From Aporhodopirellula aestuarii (lineage in GTDB: Bacteria; Planctomycetota; Planctomycetia; Pirellulales; Pirellulaceae), in NCBI RefSeq assembly GCF_023701485.1, contig NZ_JAMQBK010000008.1, positions 62,001 through 126,000 of the forward strand: a stretch of DNA of 64,000 bases, written 5' to 3'. How positions within the stretch are numbered: the stretch's first letter is position 1; every line of letters starts with the position of its first letter. Below the pieces are notes generated by a model. The model saw only the letters and a list, made by a program, of their open reading frames with translations, searched no databases and was not told the origin of the DNA. The position numbers were made by a program, and so were the translations under genes. Shown here in pieces: positions 19,318-30,539 of this stretch.

Positions 19318-19914
19318 TTCTTCAATCTCAACCCCCGCGTTCTGCATGTCATCAATCGCCCGCTGGCAATCTCCCGCTTTGATTTCCACTCCGCGACATG
19401 CATCTGCGATCAAGAATGTCTTAAACCCGAGTCTTGCCGCGTCGATCGCGGTCGCTCGGACGCAGTAGTCGGTAGCCAAACCCATGACATGCACCGTGTC
19501 AATGCCGGTGGCGTGCAAATAGCGTCCGAGACCGGTCGCGTGACGTCCCCCGTTGTCGAAGAATCCGCTGTAACTATCACGCTCCGGATCGGTCCCTTTG
19601 TGAATGACTTTAGAAATCTTTTCGGTTTCCAAGGACGCAGGAAAATCGCTGCCGGGTGTGTCTTGAACGCAGTGGTCTGGCCAGAGGACTTGGGGCAGCC
19701 CTTCGATTTCAATCACATCACCGACGCGTTTGCCAGGATGCTGGCTCGCGAAGCTGCAGTGATTTCGTGGGTGCCAATCCTTCGTCGCGACGACGGTGTC
19801 GAACGACGACTGCAAACGGTTGGCGATCGGGATGAGTTCGTCACCGTGCGGTACCGCGAGCGCTCCGCCGGGTAAGAAGTCGTTTTGCAGGTCAACGATG
19901 ATCAATGCATTCAT
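19258..19914 (-). CDS. pncA: Nicotinamidase / isochorismatase-family amidase
   Basis: A 218-residue enzyme that hydrolyses nicotinamide to nicotinate. The catalytic triad is D8 (IIVDLQNDF), K106 (VIHKGTD) and C151 (TDYCV); metal ligands D46, H48 and H52 lie in KDWHPRNH. The gene overlaps the pncB stop by 4 bp (ATGA), giving a nicotinate salvage operon. The last 20 or so residues after about 198 are encoded by an arm of the palindromic repeat array, so this tail is probably not conserved. Confidence 0.93.
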   Translation of the reverse strand: MNALIIVDLQNDFLPGGALAVPHGDELIPIANRLQSSFDTVVATKDWHPRNHCSFASQHPGKRVGDVIEIEGLPQVLWPDHCVQDTPGSDFPASLETEKISKVIHKGTDPERDSYSGFFDNGGRHATGLGRYLHATGIDTVHVMGLATDYCVRATAIDAARLGFKTFLIADACRGVEIKAGDCQRAIDDMQNAGVEIEECRTIVPDGSFPTKSDHGRP

Positions 19915-21407
19915 GAGTGCTCCCGAGCGTCGCGTATCATTTTCGATTTCAAATCGTGCAACCCCTGTTCCAACCCGACCGGGTATTCGTGGGGGTATTC
20001 GAATCGCTGCACCGCTGCTGGCGTGCGATTCAAGTTTTCACGCACACGTTCACGGATCGAATCGAGTGACGGAGGGGAATAGACGAGTTCTCCGCCGCGT
20101 AAGATTTCGACCAACAAGTCTTTCGACGGCGTGTCAGCGGAAAATCGTTTTCGTCGATGCGAATCAGCCGGATCCACCATGTTCGCGTTATCGCCTGGTT
20201 TCCAATCCAAAAGTTCATCGTAGATCATGTCACCGCGATGCTCGGAATCGTTCTCGAATCGTCGTACTTGCAACATTCCTGGGTTGCTGACTTTAATGGT
20301 CTGCTCAGACAATTTGATACGATGCTGCCACTGGCCGTTTTCGTTTTGGATTGCCCCGAGTTTGTAGACGCCCCCGAGTGCCGGTTGGTCGAACGCGGTG
20401 ACCAGTTTCGTGCCGACGCCCCAAGTGTCGATTCGCGCGCCTTGAGTTTTCAGACTGGCGATCAGCCGCTCATCGAGGTCATTGCTCGCCACGATTCTCG
20501 CGTTGAGGAATCCGCCATCGTCGAGGACCCGTCTCGCCTCGATGCTGAGCCACGCGAGGTCACCGGAGTCCAATCGCACGCCAAGCATTTCGTGACCGGA
20601 CTGGCGCAGCCGCCGCCCGACCTCAACGGCGTTGCGAACTCCCTCAAGCGTGTCGTAGGTGTCGACTAAGAAAACACAGTTGTTTGGCATCGCATCGGCG
20701 TAGCGGTCGAACGCTTCCCGCTCGGTCGGAAACGTCATCACCCAACTGTGAGCATGCGTGCCGACAACCGGGATTCCCATCAATTGTCCCGCCAACACGT
20801 TTGACGTTCCGGAACAACCACCGATGTAGCTCGCTCGGGACGCTGCCAACGCGCCGTCGACACCTTGGGCACGACGCAACCCGAATTCGATTACGCGATC
20901 GTGTGGCGTGTCGGAGGCGTACACACCTGCCGCCGAACAGACGCGGGCTGATTTGGTTGCGATCAACGTTTGAAAATTGATCAGGTTCAGCAGTGGTGTT
21001 TCCACGAGTTGGCACTGCAAGATCGGACCACGTACCCGAACCAACGGTTCGTGTGGGTAAACCGTGGTACCTTCGGGAATTGCGTCGACATCGAGCGAGA
21101 ACTTCAGACCACCGAGATAATCAAGAAATTCTTCGTCGAACAGCGGACGTGAATCCGCTCCGGTCAGCGTGCCGAGATAGCTCGTGTCTTCGCTGGTCAA
21201 TCGCAGTTTGTCGAGATATTCGATCGCCGTTTGCAATCCGCAAGCGATCGAGTAGCCGCCGTCAAACGGATTGTTGCGGAAAAACAGATGAAAGACAGCC
21301 GATCGCTCGGCCAGTCCATTCTTCCAATAGCCGTACGCCATCGTCAGTTGGTAGAGGTCCGTCAGGAGCGATAAAGACGGGCGGTATAGCTCGGCCAGCA
21401 AATTCAT
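19911..21407 (-). CDS. pncB: Nicotinate phosphoribosyltransferase
   Basis: A 498-residue enzyme that makes nicotinate mononucleotide from nicotinate and PRPP in the Preiss-Handler NAD salvage route. Recognisable blocks are LLTDLYQLTMAYGYWKNG, FFRNNPFDGGY, EFGLRRAQGVDGALAASRA, GTHAHSWVM, VRLDSGDL and WGVGTKLVTAFDQPALGGVY. It is the first gene of the pncB-pncA pair. Confidence 0.95.
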   Translation of the reverse strand: MNLLAELYRPSLSLLTDLYQLTMAYGYWKNGLAERSAVFHLFFRNNPFDGGYSIACGLQTAIEYLDKLRLTSEDTSYLGTLTGADSRPLFDEEFLDYLGGLKFSLDVDAIPEGTTVYPHEPLVRVRGPILQCQLVETPLLNLINFQTLIATKSARVCSAAGVYASDTPHDRVIEFGLRRAQGVDGALAASRASYIGGCSGTSNVLAGQLMGIPVVGTHAHSWVMTFPTEREAFDRYADAMPNNCVFLVDTYDTLEGVRNAVEVGRRLRQSGHEMLGVRLDSGDLAWLSIEARRVLDDGGFLNARIVASNDLDERLIASLKTQGARIDTWGVGTKLVTAFDQPALGGVYKLGAIQNENGQWQHRIKLSEQTIKVSNPGMLQVRRFENDSEHRGDMIYDELLDWKPGDNANMVDPADSHRRKRFSADTPSKDLLVEILRGGELVYSPPSLDSIRERVRENLNRTPAAVQRFEYPHEYPVGLEQGLHDLKSKMIRDAREHS

Positions 21408-21489
21408 CGCGAACTCCGATGCGAAAGAGGCTGTCTCTAAAACGACAGCTTATCGCAACGAGGGTTCGCGGTGTATGCAATCCACCTGT

Positions 21490-23514
21490 TTAACTCTTGA
21501 CGAGTTCCGCGGCGGTCTGGCTCTTTTTCAATACGCTGGAGTCGACGTTTGGCGTGAACGCATCGATTCGCGCGACTTGAACGTTCTCGACCGTGAACGT
21601 CAAACGGTGGTCCGGTTGAACTTCTCGGGCCAAGTAATCGACTATCGTTTGGCTTTGCTCTTTGGTCACGATCACTTCAAAGCGGATACGCGGTTTCGAT
21701 TGGCCGCCTTCGGAATTGATCTCGTGCCGTCCCGCACCGCTGCACGGGAACGACGTGTAACCGCTGACGCCGAGTCGCACGAATGCGGTTTGCAGTATCT
21801 CTTCGATGGAAGGATCCGTCGTGATCGTAAACAGCTTGGCCGAGAAAACGCCTTTGCGTCTCGCCGAATGAGCGTGCTCAGTGAACGCTTGGTGCGATTC
21901 CAGCCCGACGGTCGTGAATGAGAGACCTTGTTGCTCGAAATCGCTTTCGACTTCGTGCAGTTTGTCCATCACCGTATGGTCAATCAATTGGACATCTGAC
22001 AGGTCGAGCACGACGTTGCGTCGGTCAACGAGGCCGATCCGTTCAATTTGGCGACGCATCGGAATCCAGTTGCTAAACACCGCCGATTGACGTGCGGTCA
22101 AGCGAACCGTGTTGCCATCGTCTTCGGTCAATTCGATTTCCGGCTTGAAGAGCGACCGAACCGGCACACCGTTGGAGATGTGAATGACGACTTTGGTGGC
22201 GATCCCGATCGCAATCCCGATCAGCAAGTCCGTCGCCAGAACACTGACCAACGTCACGACAAAGATCACCAACTGCTCACGTCCGATCTTCCAAACGTTC
22301 ATGAACTCCTTGGGGTGAGCCAATCGGAAACCGGTGTAGATCAGCATCGCGGCTAGGGCGGCCATCGGAATCCGGTGCAAGACCATCGGGATCAACGCGA
22401 CGCACACCAAGAGGAACACGCCATGCCATAAATCGGCGAACCGTGTGCGGGCTCCGTTGTCGATGTTCGCTTTGCTCCGCACGATTTCCGAAATCATCGG
22501 TAAGCCACCAACCAACGCACAGCACAGGTTTCCGGCGCCGACGGCGACCATGTCGCGATCCATGTTGGACTTGCGTTTCCAGGGATCGAGCAAATCAATC
22601 GCCTTGGCACTGAGCAGCGATTCGAGACTTCCGATGATGAAGAACATCAGCACCCATGGCCACGCCCGTGGTTCACGTAACGCCGCGAAGTTCGGATGCG
22701 TCAACTCGTCGAACATCCCGAAAACTCGATCGGGCATCGTCACGAGGTAGTTTTCACCGAGTTGGTATTCGTGGTTTTGCAAAACATAAGAATGTTTGTG
22801 CATCAAATCGAAGCCCATACCCATCGGGATCGCCACGATCAAGACAATCAACGGCGAGGGGAGGACCTTGAGGAATTCAGCTTTCTGTTGAGCGAACGGC
22901 CATAAAAACATGATTAACACACTGACGACGCCGATCGCTGCGATGGCCGGGTTGGCATCTGCGATGAAGTGTGGGATCTGCTTGAGTAGTTCGAGCGGAC
23001 CACCCGACGCGCTCACTCCGAGAGCAACGGGGATCTGTTTCGCGATGATGATAACGCCGATCGCGGCGAGCATTCCATGAACGGCCGAAATGGGAAAGAA
23101 TTCACCGAGAATACCCGCCCGAAAGAACCCAAAACAGATCTGCAGAATCGCCGCTGCCACCCCCACAGCGAGGGCGGCCTGGTACGCCGCCGTGTCCGCT
23201 TCCGTCCAACCGCCGACCATCCCGTCGCCACCGAACGCGCCGATGCAACCGATCGCGATCACGATCAGACCTGCCGCCGGACCCTTGATCGTCAATTCCG
23301 AGTCGCTCAAGAACGTCGCGACAAACGATCCGATGATCGCGGTGAAGATACCCGCGATCGCCGGATAACCGCTGGCGATCGAAATCCCCAAACATAAGGG
23401 CAACGCGATCAGGAAGACGAGAAGCCCCGAGATGAGATCGTACTTAAGATATTTGGTGAATCCTTCCAGGTTGCCGCGAGGCACTTCCTTTTGGTTTTCG
23501 ACAGTGGTGCTCAT
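21490..23514 (-). CDS. SulP-family anion (probably bicarbonate) transporter with STAS and PII-like domains
   Basis: A 674-residue protein. Residues about 20-430 are the SulP membrane domain with many transmembrane helices (opening [20 protein letters not shown]). Roughly 465-555 is a STAS domain ([19 protein letters not shown]). From about 560, [35 protein letters not shown] and [11 protein letters not shown] match the PII (GlnB) fold pattern. SulP proteins move sulfate or bicarbonate; the neighbouring DAB genes favour bicarbonate. A fused PII-like domain suggests built-in control by adenylates or bicarbonate, as separate PII-like proteins do in cyanobacterial SbtA/SbtB. It is the last gene of the operon. 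Confidence 0.85.
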   Translation of the reverse strand: MSTTVENQKEVPRGNLEGFTKYLKYDLISGLLVFLIALPLCLGISIASGYPAIAGIFTAIIGSFVATFLSDSELTIKGPAAGLIVIAIGCIGAFGGDGMVGGWTEADTAAYQAALAVGVAAAILQICFGFFRAGILGEFFPISAVHGMLAAIGVIIIAKQIPVALGVSASGGPLELLKQIPHFIADANPAIAAIGVVSVLIMFLWPFAQQKAEFLKVLPSPLIVLIVAIPMGMGFDLMHKHSYVLQNHEYQLGENYLVTMPDRVFGMFDELTHPNFAALREPRAWPWVLMFFIIGSLESLLSAKAIDLLDPWKRKSNMDRDMVAVGAGNLCCALVGGLPMISEIVRSKANIDNGARTRFADLWHGVFLLVCVALIPMVLHRIPMAALAAMLIYTGFRLAHPKEFMNVWKIGREQLVIFVVTLVSVLATDLLIGIAIGIATKVVIHISNGVPVRSLFKPEIELTEDDGNTVRLTARQSAVFSNWIPMRRQIERIGLVDRRNVVLDLSDVQLIDHTVMDKLHEVESDFEQQGLSFTTVGLESHQAFTEHAHSARRKGVFSAKLFTITTDPSIEEILQTAFVRLGVSGYTSFPCSGAGRHEINSEGGQSKPRIRFEVIVTKEQSQTIVDYLAREVQPDHRLTFTVENVQVARIDAFTPNVDSSVLKKSQTAAELVKS

Positions 23515-23600
23515 GTTCTTTGGTGGGAATGGGGGTGAGTGAGAAGGAGATATGGGAAAAGGGGACGCAGTAAAAAATGTTGTTTGGAAACGTTCGCTGG

Positions 23601-25055
23601 TTATTCGGTTTCGACAACGATCGCATCGGCTTCATCAACGCTGTGTTCGCCCGCGTCTTCGGGACCGAGCAAACGAGTCCGTTGGTTGGTGAGTTCTTTC
23701 GCAGCGTGATACCGTGACGCCACTCCGGGTTGAGGAACCAATCCGCCCCCAACGATCAAAAGTGTCAACATCAATACTGCGAACCGTTCTGTCGGCCGGG
23801 CATTCATCGGGACCATCGTCCGATTGCCGTGACCGGTGAAGATGCGGAAGTAGGTCATCAACACCGTGATGCCACACAAGGCTGCGGCGAGAACCACGAG
23901 CGTTCCAACCATGGGGTAGATGTCGACGGCCCCTTGAACAAGCAATTCCATCCCGACGAAACCGACCGTGGCGGGGAAGCCGATCGCGGCGAGGCCGGTG
24001 AGCAGGAAGAAGCCCGCCATCATCGGCATCTGCCGATACATGCCGTGATAATCAGCTAGCGACACGCGGGAGATCCGAGCTTCGATGCTTCGCAGCGTGA
24101 TGCCGAAACCGGTCAACGATAAACCGACCGACAACCACACGCACAACGCGCCGGCGAGCCCGATCGGAGTAACCAGTTCCAAACCGACCAGGACGAGTGA
24201 CGATTGGCTGAGCAAGAGAAAGCAAAACATCCGGCGTGCTTCTTGCTGGACGAGCGCCATCGAACCCGCGTAAACGGCCGTGATCAACGACAGCACCGCG
24301 ATGCTTTGCAAACCCCAGGAAGGCGCGATCGGCAGCACCAACCGCATTACCGCGTAAGCACCCACCAACGGCGTTGTGAACAAAATCGCGGTCCCGAACG
24401 TGCCTTTCTCGAACAGATCCGTCATCCACAGATGCAGCGGAAAAATCCCCGCACGCAGGAGTGCCGCCGCCGTCAGCAACGCACCGGCAATCAGCCCCGC
24501 CGTCGAGCCGACATCAACGAGTGACTGCCAGGCGTAGCCGGCGATCAACAAAACCGCAAACACGCCCATGTGGAGAGCATAGATGCGAGTGCATCGTTTT
24601 CGCTGTTTGAGTTCGATGTACGGTGGGATCGTGGCGGAGATCAATAGCCAAATCAACGCCCATGAGGCCCGGCAACTGAATGTCGCCAAAACCAACGTCT
24701 CGGATATCAAGGCGAGTTTCAGCGAAAAACGCGGTGCCTTGGTCCGCAGCGTCGACATCACGACGACCAAGAAGATCAACGCCGAGAGGGGAATCAAGAA
24801 CGCGCTGAGCTCATCGATCACAAAGAACCGAGGGTTGAAAATCCAACTCAATAATCGCCCATGGTCATGGGCCTCAAACGTATCCATATAGAGGAAGTCG
24901 AGCAATTCCCCAATCGTCAACAACAGCGTTGCGACGCAGATCACGATTGCGTGCGTCAGGATGTTTTCCCGATCGCCGAACATGTGAACCCACAACGCAC
25001 CGATCATCGGTACGAGTATGGAGATTTCAATCCAAGGGAAATGTAGTTCAGGCAT
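23601..25055 (-). CDS. NuoM-like membrane subunit, lacking key proton-channel residues
   Basis: A 484-residue protein with about 13-14 hydrophobic segments, in the antiporter-like family of complex I subunits. [15 protein letters not shown] matches the NuoM/L block around the conserved lysine, but the Lys is replaced by Arg. The conserved Glu of the fifth helix also appears to be missing ([15 protein letters not shown]). It is therefore probably a degenerate or structural module. No other complex I genes are nearby. It lies 105 bp downstream of the DabB-like gene and 86 bp upstream of the SulP gene. Confidence 0.8.
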   Translation of the reverse strand: MPELHFPWIEISILVPMIGALWVHMFGDRENILTHAIVICVATLLLTIGELLDFLYMDTFEAHDHGRLLSWIFNPRFFVIDELSAFLIPLSALIFLVVVMSTLRTKAPRFSLKLALISETLVLATFSCRASWALIWLLISATIPPYIELKQRKRCTRIYALHMGVFAVLLIAGYAWQSLVDVGSTAGLIAGALLTAAALLRAGIFPLHLWMTDLFEKGTFGTAILFTTPLVGAYAVMRLVLPIAPSWGLQSIAVLSLITAVYAGSMALVQQEARRMFCFLLLSQSSLVLVGLELVTPIGLAGALCVWLSVGLSLTGFGITLRSIEARISRVSLADYHGMYRQMPMMAGFFLLTGLAAIGFPATVGFVGMELLVQGAVDIYPMVGTLVVLAAALCGITVLMTYFRIFTGHGNRTMVPMNARPTERFAVLMLTLLIVGGGLVPQPGVASRYHAAKELTNQRTRLLGPEDAGEHSVDEADAIVVETE

Positions 25056-25161
25056 TGGGTTCGACGACGAAGTTGTTTCTAAAACGATTGAAGTGTATGA
25101 CTGTTCTTATTCGCTCGCCGGATGGCCGAAGCCCGCCGACGAGCGAACGCTTTGTTGCGGG

Positions 25162-26556
25162 CTACGCCGCTCGGCCGATCTCTTCGGGATGGTGTTCGAT
25201 GTCTTCGGATTCTCGCGATGGTTCTCGGGAGATCCAATCGGTGATGCGCAGCTCCTGCCGATCAAACCATCTCATCAATCCGACAAATGGGCGAACGATG
25301 AATCGGTCCAGCGAGATGTCCATGAATCCGCGGTCGAATCCGAACCGATAGCACCAACGCTGCACGGGCGCGGGCAAGAATCGGGCACCCGCCCATTCCT
25401 CGTGCTGCAACCGGGTTCCGGTTTTGTTTTCGAGATCTTGGTAATCACGCAGCAACGTCGGGGCACGCAACAACTGCATCGTCCGCAAACAGGCGTGACC
25501 GATGATGTGAATCAATGCGAGGTAGTGCAGCCCCAAACCGATTTCGACAACGATGATGCCGACCTGCGTCAGCGACGCGTAGGCGAGTGACACCTTGATA
25601 TCGCTCTGCACTCGCGACATCACCGCACCACATCCCGCCGAGACGACTCCAAGTGTGATGACCATGATTTCGAGCGTTTGAGAGGCCGCAATGATGGGGC
25701 TCAAACGCAGCAACAGGTACGCACCGAGGTGGACCGACAACGCACCGTAGAAAATTGCACTCGAAGGAGTCGGTCCCTCCATCGCTCGTGGCAGCCATCC
25801 GCTAAACGGAAAGAGACCTGACTTGCCCGCCGCGGCGACCAACAACAGTGAGCCGACTAACAACGCCTGGCCCGGTTCAATCATTGCGGTCGCATCCGGC
25901 CAAACACCGCTGCTCATCAGTCCACCGAAGTCGCCTTCGCCGGTCATGTGGTGCATCGTGATCGCCGCGATCAGGAACGCCGCATCGGAAAGACGGTAGA
26001 CCGACCAAACACGCTGTCCGTTTCGGACCGGATTGACGCGTTCGTGAAAGTACGCGACCAGCAACGCGGACGAGAGTCCGACCAATTCCCAGCCCACGAA
26101 CAATGTTTCGATCGTGCTCGCCAGCGACGAGAGGACCATCCCGCAAAAGAACAATGCGTAAAACAGGAAGAACCGCGAGTAACCGTCTTCGCGGTGCAGA
26201 TATCGACGCGTGAACTCAGCGACCACGCCACAGAGGACACAACTCAAGATCAGGAATGGGATACTCAGCCGGTCGAACGCGAACTTGAGGTTGAAGTGAA
26301 AGTCCTGTTCCGGGATTGCGACCCAGTTACCGAGTTCGACGGGCACGTAGCGAATCCCTGTCGCCAGCATCAGGATCAATATCCCGATGGCGGGCAAGAG
26401 AGAGAACAGCACCGACGCTTGAGTCAAACGCGAAATCGTTCCTTCGCTCAGCGGCCGATTAATCAGCCCCGACAACCCGAGGATCGCCAGCAAAATCAGC
26501 GGGCTGACGATGACCATCGTGCCGAGTAGTTGAAACGTGCTATCGAGAGAAAACAT
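25162..26556 (-). CDS. dabB: DabB-like (NuoL-family) cation-translocating subunit
   Basis: A 464-residue antiporter-like protein. The Glu of [13 protein letters not shown] and the Lys of [20 protein letters not shown] match the proton-channel residues of NuoL. Close to the C-terminus is [13 protein letters not shown], characteristic of the short NuoL relatives paired with DabA. DabB couples cation flow to DabA, which turns CO2 into bicarbonate inside the cell. It is immediately downstream of dabA (100 bp) on the same strand. The name follows from the pairing with dabA and was not checked by alignment. Confidence 0.85.
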   Translation of the reverse strand: MFSLDSTFQLLGTMVIVSPLILLAILGLSGLINRPLSEGTISRLTQASVLFSLLPAIGILILMLATGIRYVPVELGNWVAIPEQDFHFNLKFAFDRLSIPFLILSCVLCGVVAEFTRRYLHREDGYSRFFLFYALFFCGMVLSSLASTIETLFVGWELVGLSSALLVAYFHERVNPVRNGQRVWSVYRLSDAAFLIAAITMHHMTGEGDFGGLMSSGVWPDATAMIEPGQALLVGSLLLVAAAGKSGLFPFSGWLPRAMEGPTPSSAIFYGALSVHLGAYLLLRLSPIIAASQTLEIMVITLGVVSAGCGAVMSRVQSDIKVSLAYASLTQVGIIVVEIGLGLHYLALIHIIGHACLRTMQLLRAPTLLRDYQDLENKTGTRLQHEEWAGARFLPAPVQRWCYRFGFDRGFMDISLDRFIVRPFVGLMRWFDRQELRITDWISREPSRESEDIEHHPEEIGRAA

Positions 26557-26656
26557 TTTTGGAGAACAGTGAGTGAAGTGCGTGGTGCTCTCCCCCGGGA
26601 CGTTTCGGGCTTAAACACGTGCCCGAGGGAGAGCGGCTATGGGCGATGGATTCGAG

Positions 26657-29600
26657 TTAAACTTCGGACGCTTCGTTGATCGATGCGAAGCCCAAGTGAT
26701 CGCGGTTGCCGCGATACCAATCCGTGGAGGAGTCGACCGTAGGGATCTCGGTCGTCTCAGGGGCGTAGGGTTCAAAACGCCCATTGCGGTATCGCAAGAT
26801 GGACGAGGTTTGGGGATCGATTAATGCGATGTGCACCCAGCTACCCCGTACCAACTTGGCGATGCCCGGGTTGGCAGCGAGGATGTTTTCGAAGGTCTCG
26901 GGAACCGTTTCGATCACGAACAACATTCGCATCGGCTCGTGGATTTCGATCATTTGTTGCGACAGTCCGGGACGCAGGTCGCTGGCTGCCCCCGTCATCA
27001 CGCCTAACATGGACGCCACGTTGTGCGGCAACTTCGAACCGCATCCGTATCCCTCGACGTCAACCGACGAGAAGTAATATTCCAAACTGATCCCCGCACA
27101 AACCGGGATCGCCGCTTGCAAAATGCGAGTCAGAACGCTGGCGTTTTCGTCGTCGACCGACGGATCATATTCGGTGAGAAACGCGCGTCGATCCAGGAAC
27201 AGTCCACGTGTCCAATCGCGACGTCCGACGGTGGTGATCGCGTTGGTCGCGTGGTTGTATTCGGGACGAGCCTGCGAAAGGTCTTCGGCGCGTTGCTCGA
27301 CATGATCGAGTGCTTCAGCGAAAGTCAGATCCAGTGGCGCGGATTCAAACCGTCGTGCCCGTTCGTGAGCGTTTCGTGCCCGTGTTGCGTTCACGCTTTT
27401 TTCGATTCGGCGAAACAACTCGCGATGCGTTCTCGGCAGGAGGTCGAGGTCGTAGTACTCGACGTCGTCGCTACACGTGTTGTGATAGGCACCGACAAAT
27501 CGCACGTCATCGGGGATTTCGACTCCACGTTGCAGTGTTAAACGACGCACGCGACGATCGTTTGCCATCATCGCGAACGCACGTGCGTTTGGTCCGCCTC
27601 GCCCACCGCTGCACGCGCCACAGTTGTAAGCCGACTCGTGGGGATTGTTTAAGCTGCCGCTGCCGTGACCGAAGAAAATGACGATCGGCGGAAAGTCTTT
27701 CACGCAACCGATGTCTTGCAGAATGCGAACGACAATGTCGGCCATCTCTTCCAGGCTGTACCCCAACGCGTCGAAGTCTTGGCCTGGGTCAGATGCGATC
27801 CGTTCGAGATGCAGTTCGGTGGACGGCGGTCTGACAAAAGAACCCATCGCGTCGCGAAAACGGGATGTCAATCGTGGAGAAAAAATCCGTGCGACCATTG
27901 GGAATGTCGCGATCGCACCAAAAATTCCCGTAAACCAACCACCGACGAGTGTTCTCGAATGGGCGTGAACTTGGTGAGTGAACCAGCCGATTCGCCGGCG
28001 GCGTTCGGCACGTTTCTCGCTGACATTCACCGCCGAAAACGTCGGCTCCTCACACACGTAATGTCGTGGCGTCACGATCGCGGGACACAGCGGCCGGTAA
28101 TGAGCGTGGTCGGCACCACGATAGTACATCGCGACGGCAAAAAATCCTGCCGCCGACGCGGTCCGGCACTCCGGATCGATCTCTTCCAAATGGCGGCGAA
28201 AGGACTCTTCGCGGTCGTCGATGCAAAAGATGGCTAAGTAAGCGGGATCCCTGGGAAACCGGTCCGCGTTCTCACGTCGACGGGTGGAATGAATCGAGAT
28301 CGCGTCGAGTGCAGACACCTCGTAATGGCGTTCATACGCGAGGTGAAACATCCGGCGTCGTTCGAGTGAATCAAACGATTCGATTTCGTTGACGACCCGT
28401 GACCACTGGGCACTCGACATGCCGATTAATTGTTCCGGTGTCCATCCTCCCGCTTGGGCGAGTTGGAAGATGACGTAGGTCCGTTCATCCGTCGACGGTC
28501 CTCGTCGAACAAACTTTTCACCCGAGCGGCGGATGTGGCGTCGCAATTCGGCATTGACCTCCTTGCGAATCTCGCCCATGTCGCGAGTCCTATATCGACG
28601 CTGGCCCAACTCGGCGATCGCATGCCGTTGCAAAAGAAAACGGATCGCCAAATATTCGGTCAACGATCCGCTCGGGATCGGATGGGGCAGGTGTGGTGAG
28701 TTTGATTCGGTTTGCCAGATCATGCCCGCCCAACCACGCAGGGCCAACATCGTTGAGGTGATCTCTTCTTCGACCGTTTCCGGGTCGGTCTCGTCGTTGA
28801 TCCCCAACGCTGCCAATGATTCAGCGATCGATGCGAGCGGATCGAAAGGCTCGTCGAGAATCCGTTTCAGTTCTCCACGCAGATGCGTCATCCATGAAGG
28901 TAAAACGGCGAGGCGGCGCAGATACAAGTTGGCGAAGGACTTTGCAAACCCTGAGCCGCGTTCGGGAAGCGACCAATCCGCGAATCCTTGATCGAGATAG
29001 CTGCCGCAAAATCGAATGAGAATCTCGTTGACCGTGACGTTGACGTCTTCACCTGTCACCTCCAACAACAATCCCTGCAGGCTTTCATTCTCGCGTTGGT
29101 ACTCACGCGGCAGATTGGCTGCCTCCACTCCGTCATGACAAACTTGCCACAGCAGCTTCAACGTGAACGATTCCCATGCGTCGTCGCTCCATGCTGCGAG
29201 CGGCTTGTTGGGTTGGTTTTGGATTACCGATTCGACGACCGGCGGCAATTTTCCGGTATCGCGGCACCGCATGATCCAACTGCGCGTCGCCGCAATGACT
29301 TGTTCGCGACGTGGCAACGAAACTTGCGACTGAAACTTCTTCAGCAACTTGGTTTCGGCCAACATCCACTGCAGTTCCGCGTCTGGCGCGGCGTGCAGCG
29401 TCATCTGCATCATCGCCAATCGCAGCGAATAGCGAGTCCCGAAACTCGCGATCAATTCATCGGCGGACGCGTCGAGGTCGTCCATCAGAACTTGGCGGAT
29501 GTCGTCGATCGAGATCCGGCCGCGAGTCAGTTCATTGTGATAGCGTTCTTCGGAAAGGTACGGTTCACAACCGTAACGCGCGCCACCGGCAATCACCGCT

Positions 29601-29785
29601 TCTTCGAACGGCAAGTCTTCGAATGAGTGCAAAGTGTTGTGGTGCACGAAGATCGAGATCGGCCCCTGCGATGGCAGGTAGTGTTTGGCGTGTTCGATGA
29701 TCGAAATGAGATCGCGACCGTGGGTCGTGGGAACTGCTTCAACCGGTGCAGCGGAAAGGAGGCTGCCCGAAGGTGCATCTTGCAT
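26657..29785 (-). CDS. dabA: DabA (DUF2309) inorganic-carbon transport subunit
   Basis: A 1042-residue member of the UPF0753/DUF2309 family, the carbonic-anhydrase-like subunit of the DAB bicarbonate-accumulating complex. The zinc site is intact: C521 and D523 in FCIDDREES, H707 in FFGHGSG and C722 in NCGACSGG. The 15-residue spacing from His to Cys equals that of the studied Halothiobacillus protein. I chose the ATG at 29785 (MQDAPSG); a TTG at 29908 would add 41 unlikely residues. DabA is a peripheral membrane protein working with DabB, encoded next in the operon. Confidence 0.95.
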   Translation of the reverse strand: MQDAPSGSLLSAAPVEAVPTTHGRDLISIIEHAKHYLPSQGPISIFVHHNTLHSFEDLPFEEAVIAGGARYGCEPYLSEERYHNELTRGRISIDDIRQVLMDDLDASADELIASFGTRYSLRLAMMQMTLHAAPDAELQWMLAETKLLKKFQSQVSLPRREQVIAATRSWIMRCRDTGKLPPVVESVIQNQPNKPLAAWSDDAWESFTLKLLWQVCHDGVEAANLPREYQRENESLQGLLLEVTGEDVNVTVNEILIRFCGSYLDQGFADWSLPERGSGFAKSFANLYLRRLAVLPSWMTHLRGELKRILDEPFDPLASIAESLAALGINDETDPETVEEEITSTMLALRGWAGMIWQTESNSPHLPHPIPSGSLTEYLAIRFLLQRHAIAELGQRRYRTRDMGEIRKEVNAELRRHIRRSGEKFVRRGPSTDERTYVIFQLAQAGGWTPEQLIGMSSAQWSRVVNEIESFDSLERRRMFHLAYERHYEVSALDAISIHSTRRRENADRFPRDPAYLAIFCIDDREESFRRHLEEIDPECRTASAAGFFAVAMYYRGADHAHYRPLCPAIVTPRHYVCEEPTFSAVNVSEKRAERRRRIGWFTHQVHAHSRTLVGGWFTGIFGAIATFPMVARIFSPRLTSRFRDAMGSFVRPPSTELHLERIASDPGQDFDALGYSLEEMADIVVRILQDIGCVKDFPPIVIFFGHGSGSLNNPHESAYNCGACSGGRGGPNARAFAMMANDRRVRRLTLQRGVEIPDDVRFVGAYHNTCSDDVEYYDLDLLPRTHRELFRRIEKSVNATRARNAHERARRFESAPLDLTFAEALDHVEQRAEDLSQARPEYNHATNAITTVGRRDWTRGLFLDRRAFLTEYDPSVDDENASVLTRILQAAIPVCAGISLEYYFSSVDVEGYGCGSKLPHNVASMLGVMTGAASDLRPGLSQQMIEIHEPMRMLFVIETVPETFENILAANPGIAKLVRGSWVHIALIDPQTSSILRYRNGRFEPYAPETTEIPTVDSSTDWYRGNRDHLGFASINEASEV

Positions 29786-29908
29786 GGTGAACGCGACAGA
29801 GTTGAGAAAGAACAGGATTGAAATCGCAGATGCACAACCCGTACCAACGCGCGCGGCGTGATCGCAGTTGCATCCGCAAATGTGCGGTTGGTGGCGGAAA
29901 AGACGCAA

Positions 29909-30539
29909 ATGCGACTCTTAGATTCTCATCCGACGTTGCTGGGAACTCGCGTTGAGTTGCAAAAACCTGCGAAATGCATGCAGGAACCTGCACCGATCTG
30001 CAAGGTTTTGCATGCCTGAATCTTGAGGCCACCACAGGCTTGCTCAAAAAGGTGGCAGACAACTCATCGGATGACGCTTGATTTCGCACCTCCAACTCGA
30101 CTGCGCCACTGATCGTGTAGCTCGGTCTCTCGGGACGTCGATTGAGTTACTGCGGGATTAAAAAAGTAGTGGAACGGCGCGAGCGGACTGTTGAGTTAGT
30201 CGTTTCGCAAACATGAGTGAGCCGACAGCGCTAGCTGCGAGCGTCCCATGCGCGCATCGTAGCCGTAAGGCCCGCGGCTAGCGCCGACGGCTCACTAAAT
30301 CAACAGCCAGCAAGCCGTCCGGTTCCACACCGAATTGAAGTATTGAAAAAACACTCAACGTGCACAGACTTCCAGACGTCACGTGACAACCGACGAGCTG
30401 CCACAGATTTCGCTTAAATCGCGTTGATAAGGAACCACACTCCATGATAAAAGCGTCAAGCGGAGTTCCCCGATTGACGCTTTCGTAACGGCCGACTTGG
30501 TGCATCGGCGAAAAACGGCGAAGGTCTGCGTTTTGCAGA
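29909..30539. other. Intergenic region with palindromic repeats
   Basis: This 631-bp gap upstream of the DAB operon and downstream of the porin gene has no convincing gene. It holds an inverted partial family A repeat (30134-30190), the hairpin at 30216-30296 and a stray family A arm near 30305. The DAB promoter should lie in its first part, but I cannot identify it. Confidence 0.6.
30216..30296. repeat. 81-bp palindromic repeat (AGTGAGCCGAC arms)
   Basis: The arms AGTGAGCCGACAGCGCTAGC and GCTAGCGCCGACGGCTCACT pair around a GC-rich core that contains CATGCGCGCATCG. It is non-coding, between two minus-strand genes, and could form a stable hairpin in RNA. Confidence 0.8.

Noticed and set aside
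23601-26556. Part of a respiratory complex I operon
   Set aside because: Only NuoL/M-like subunits are present and they flank dabA and SulP; no other nuo genes occur in the window.
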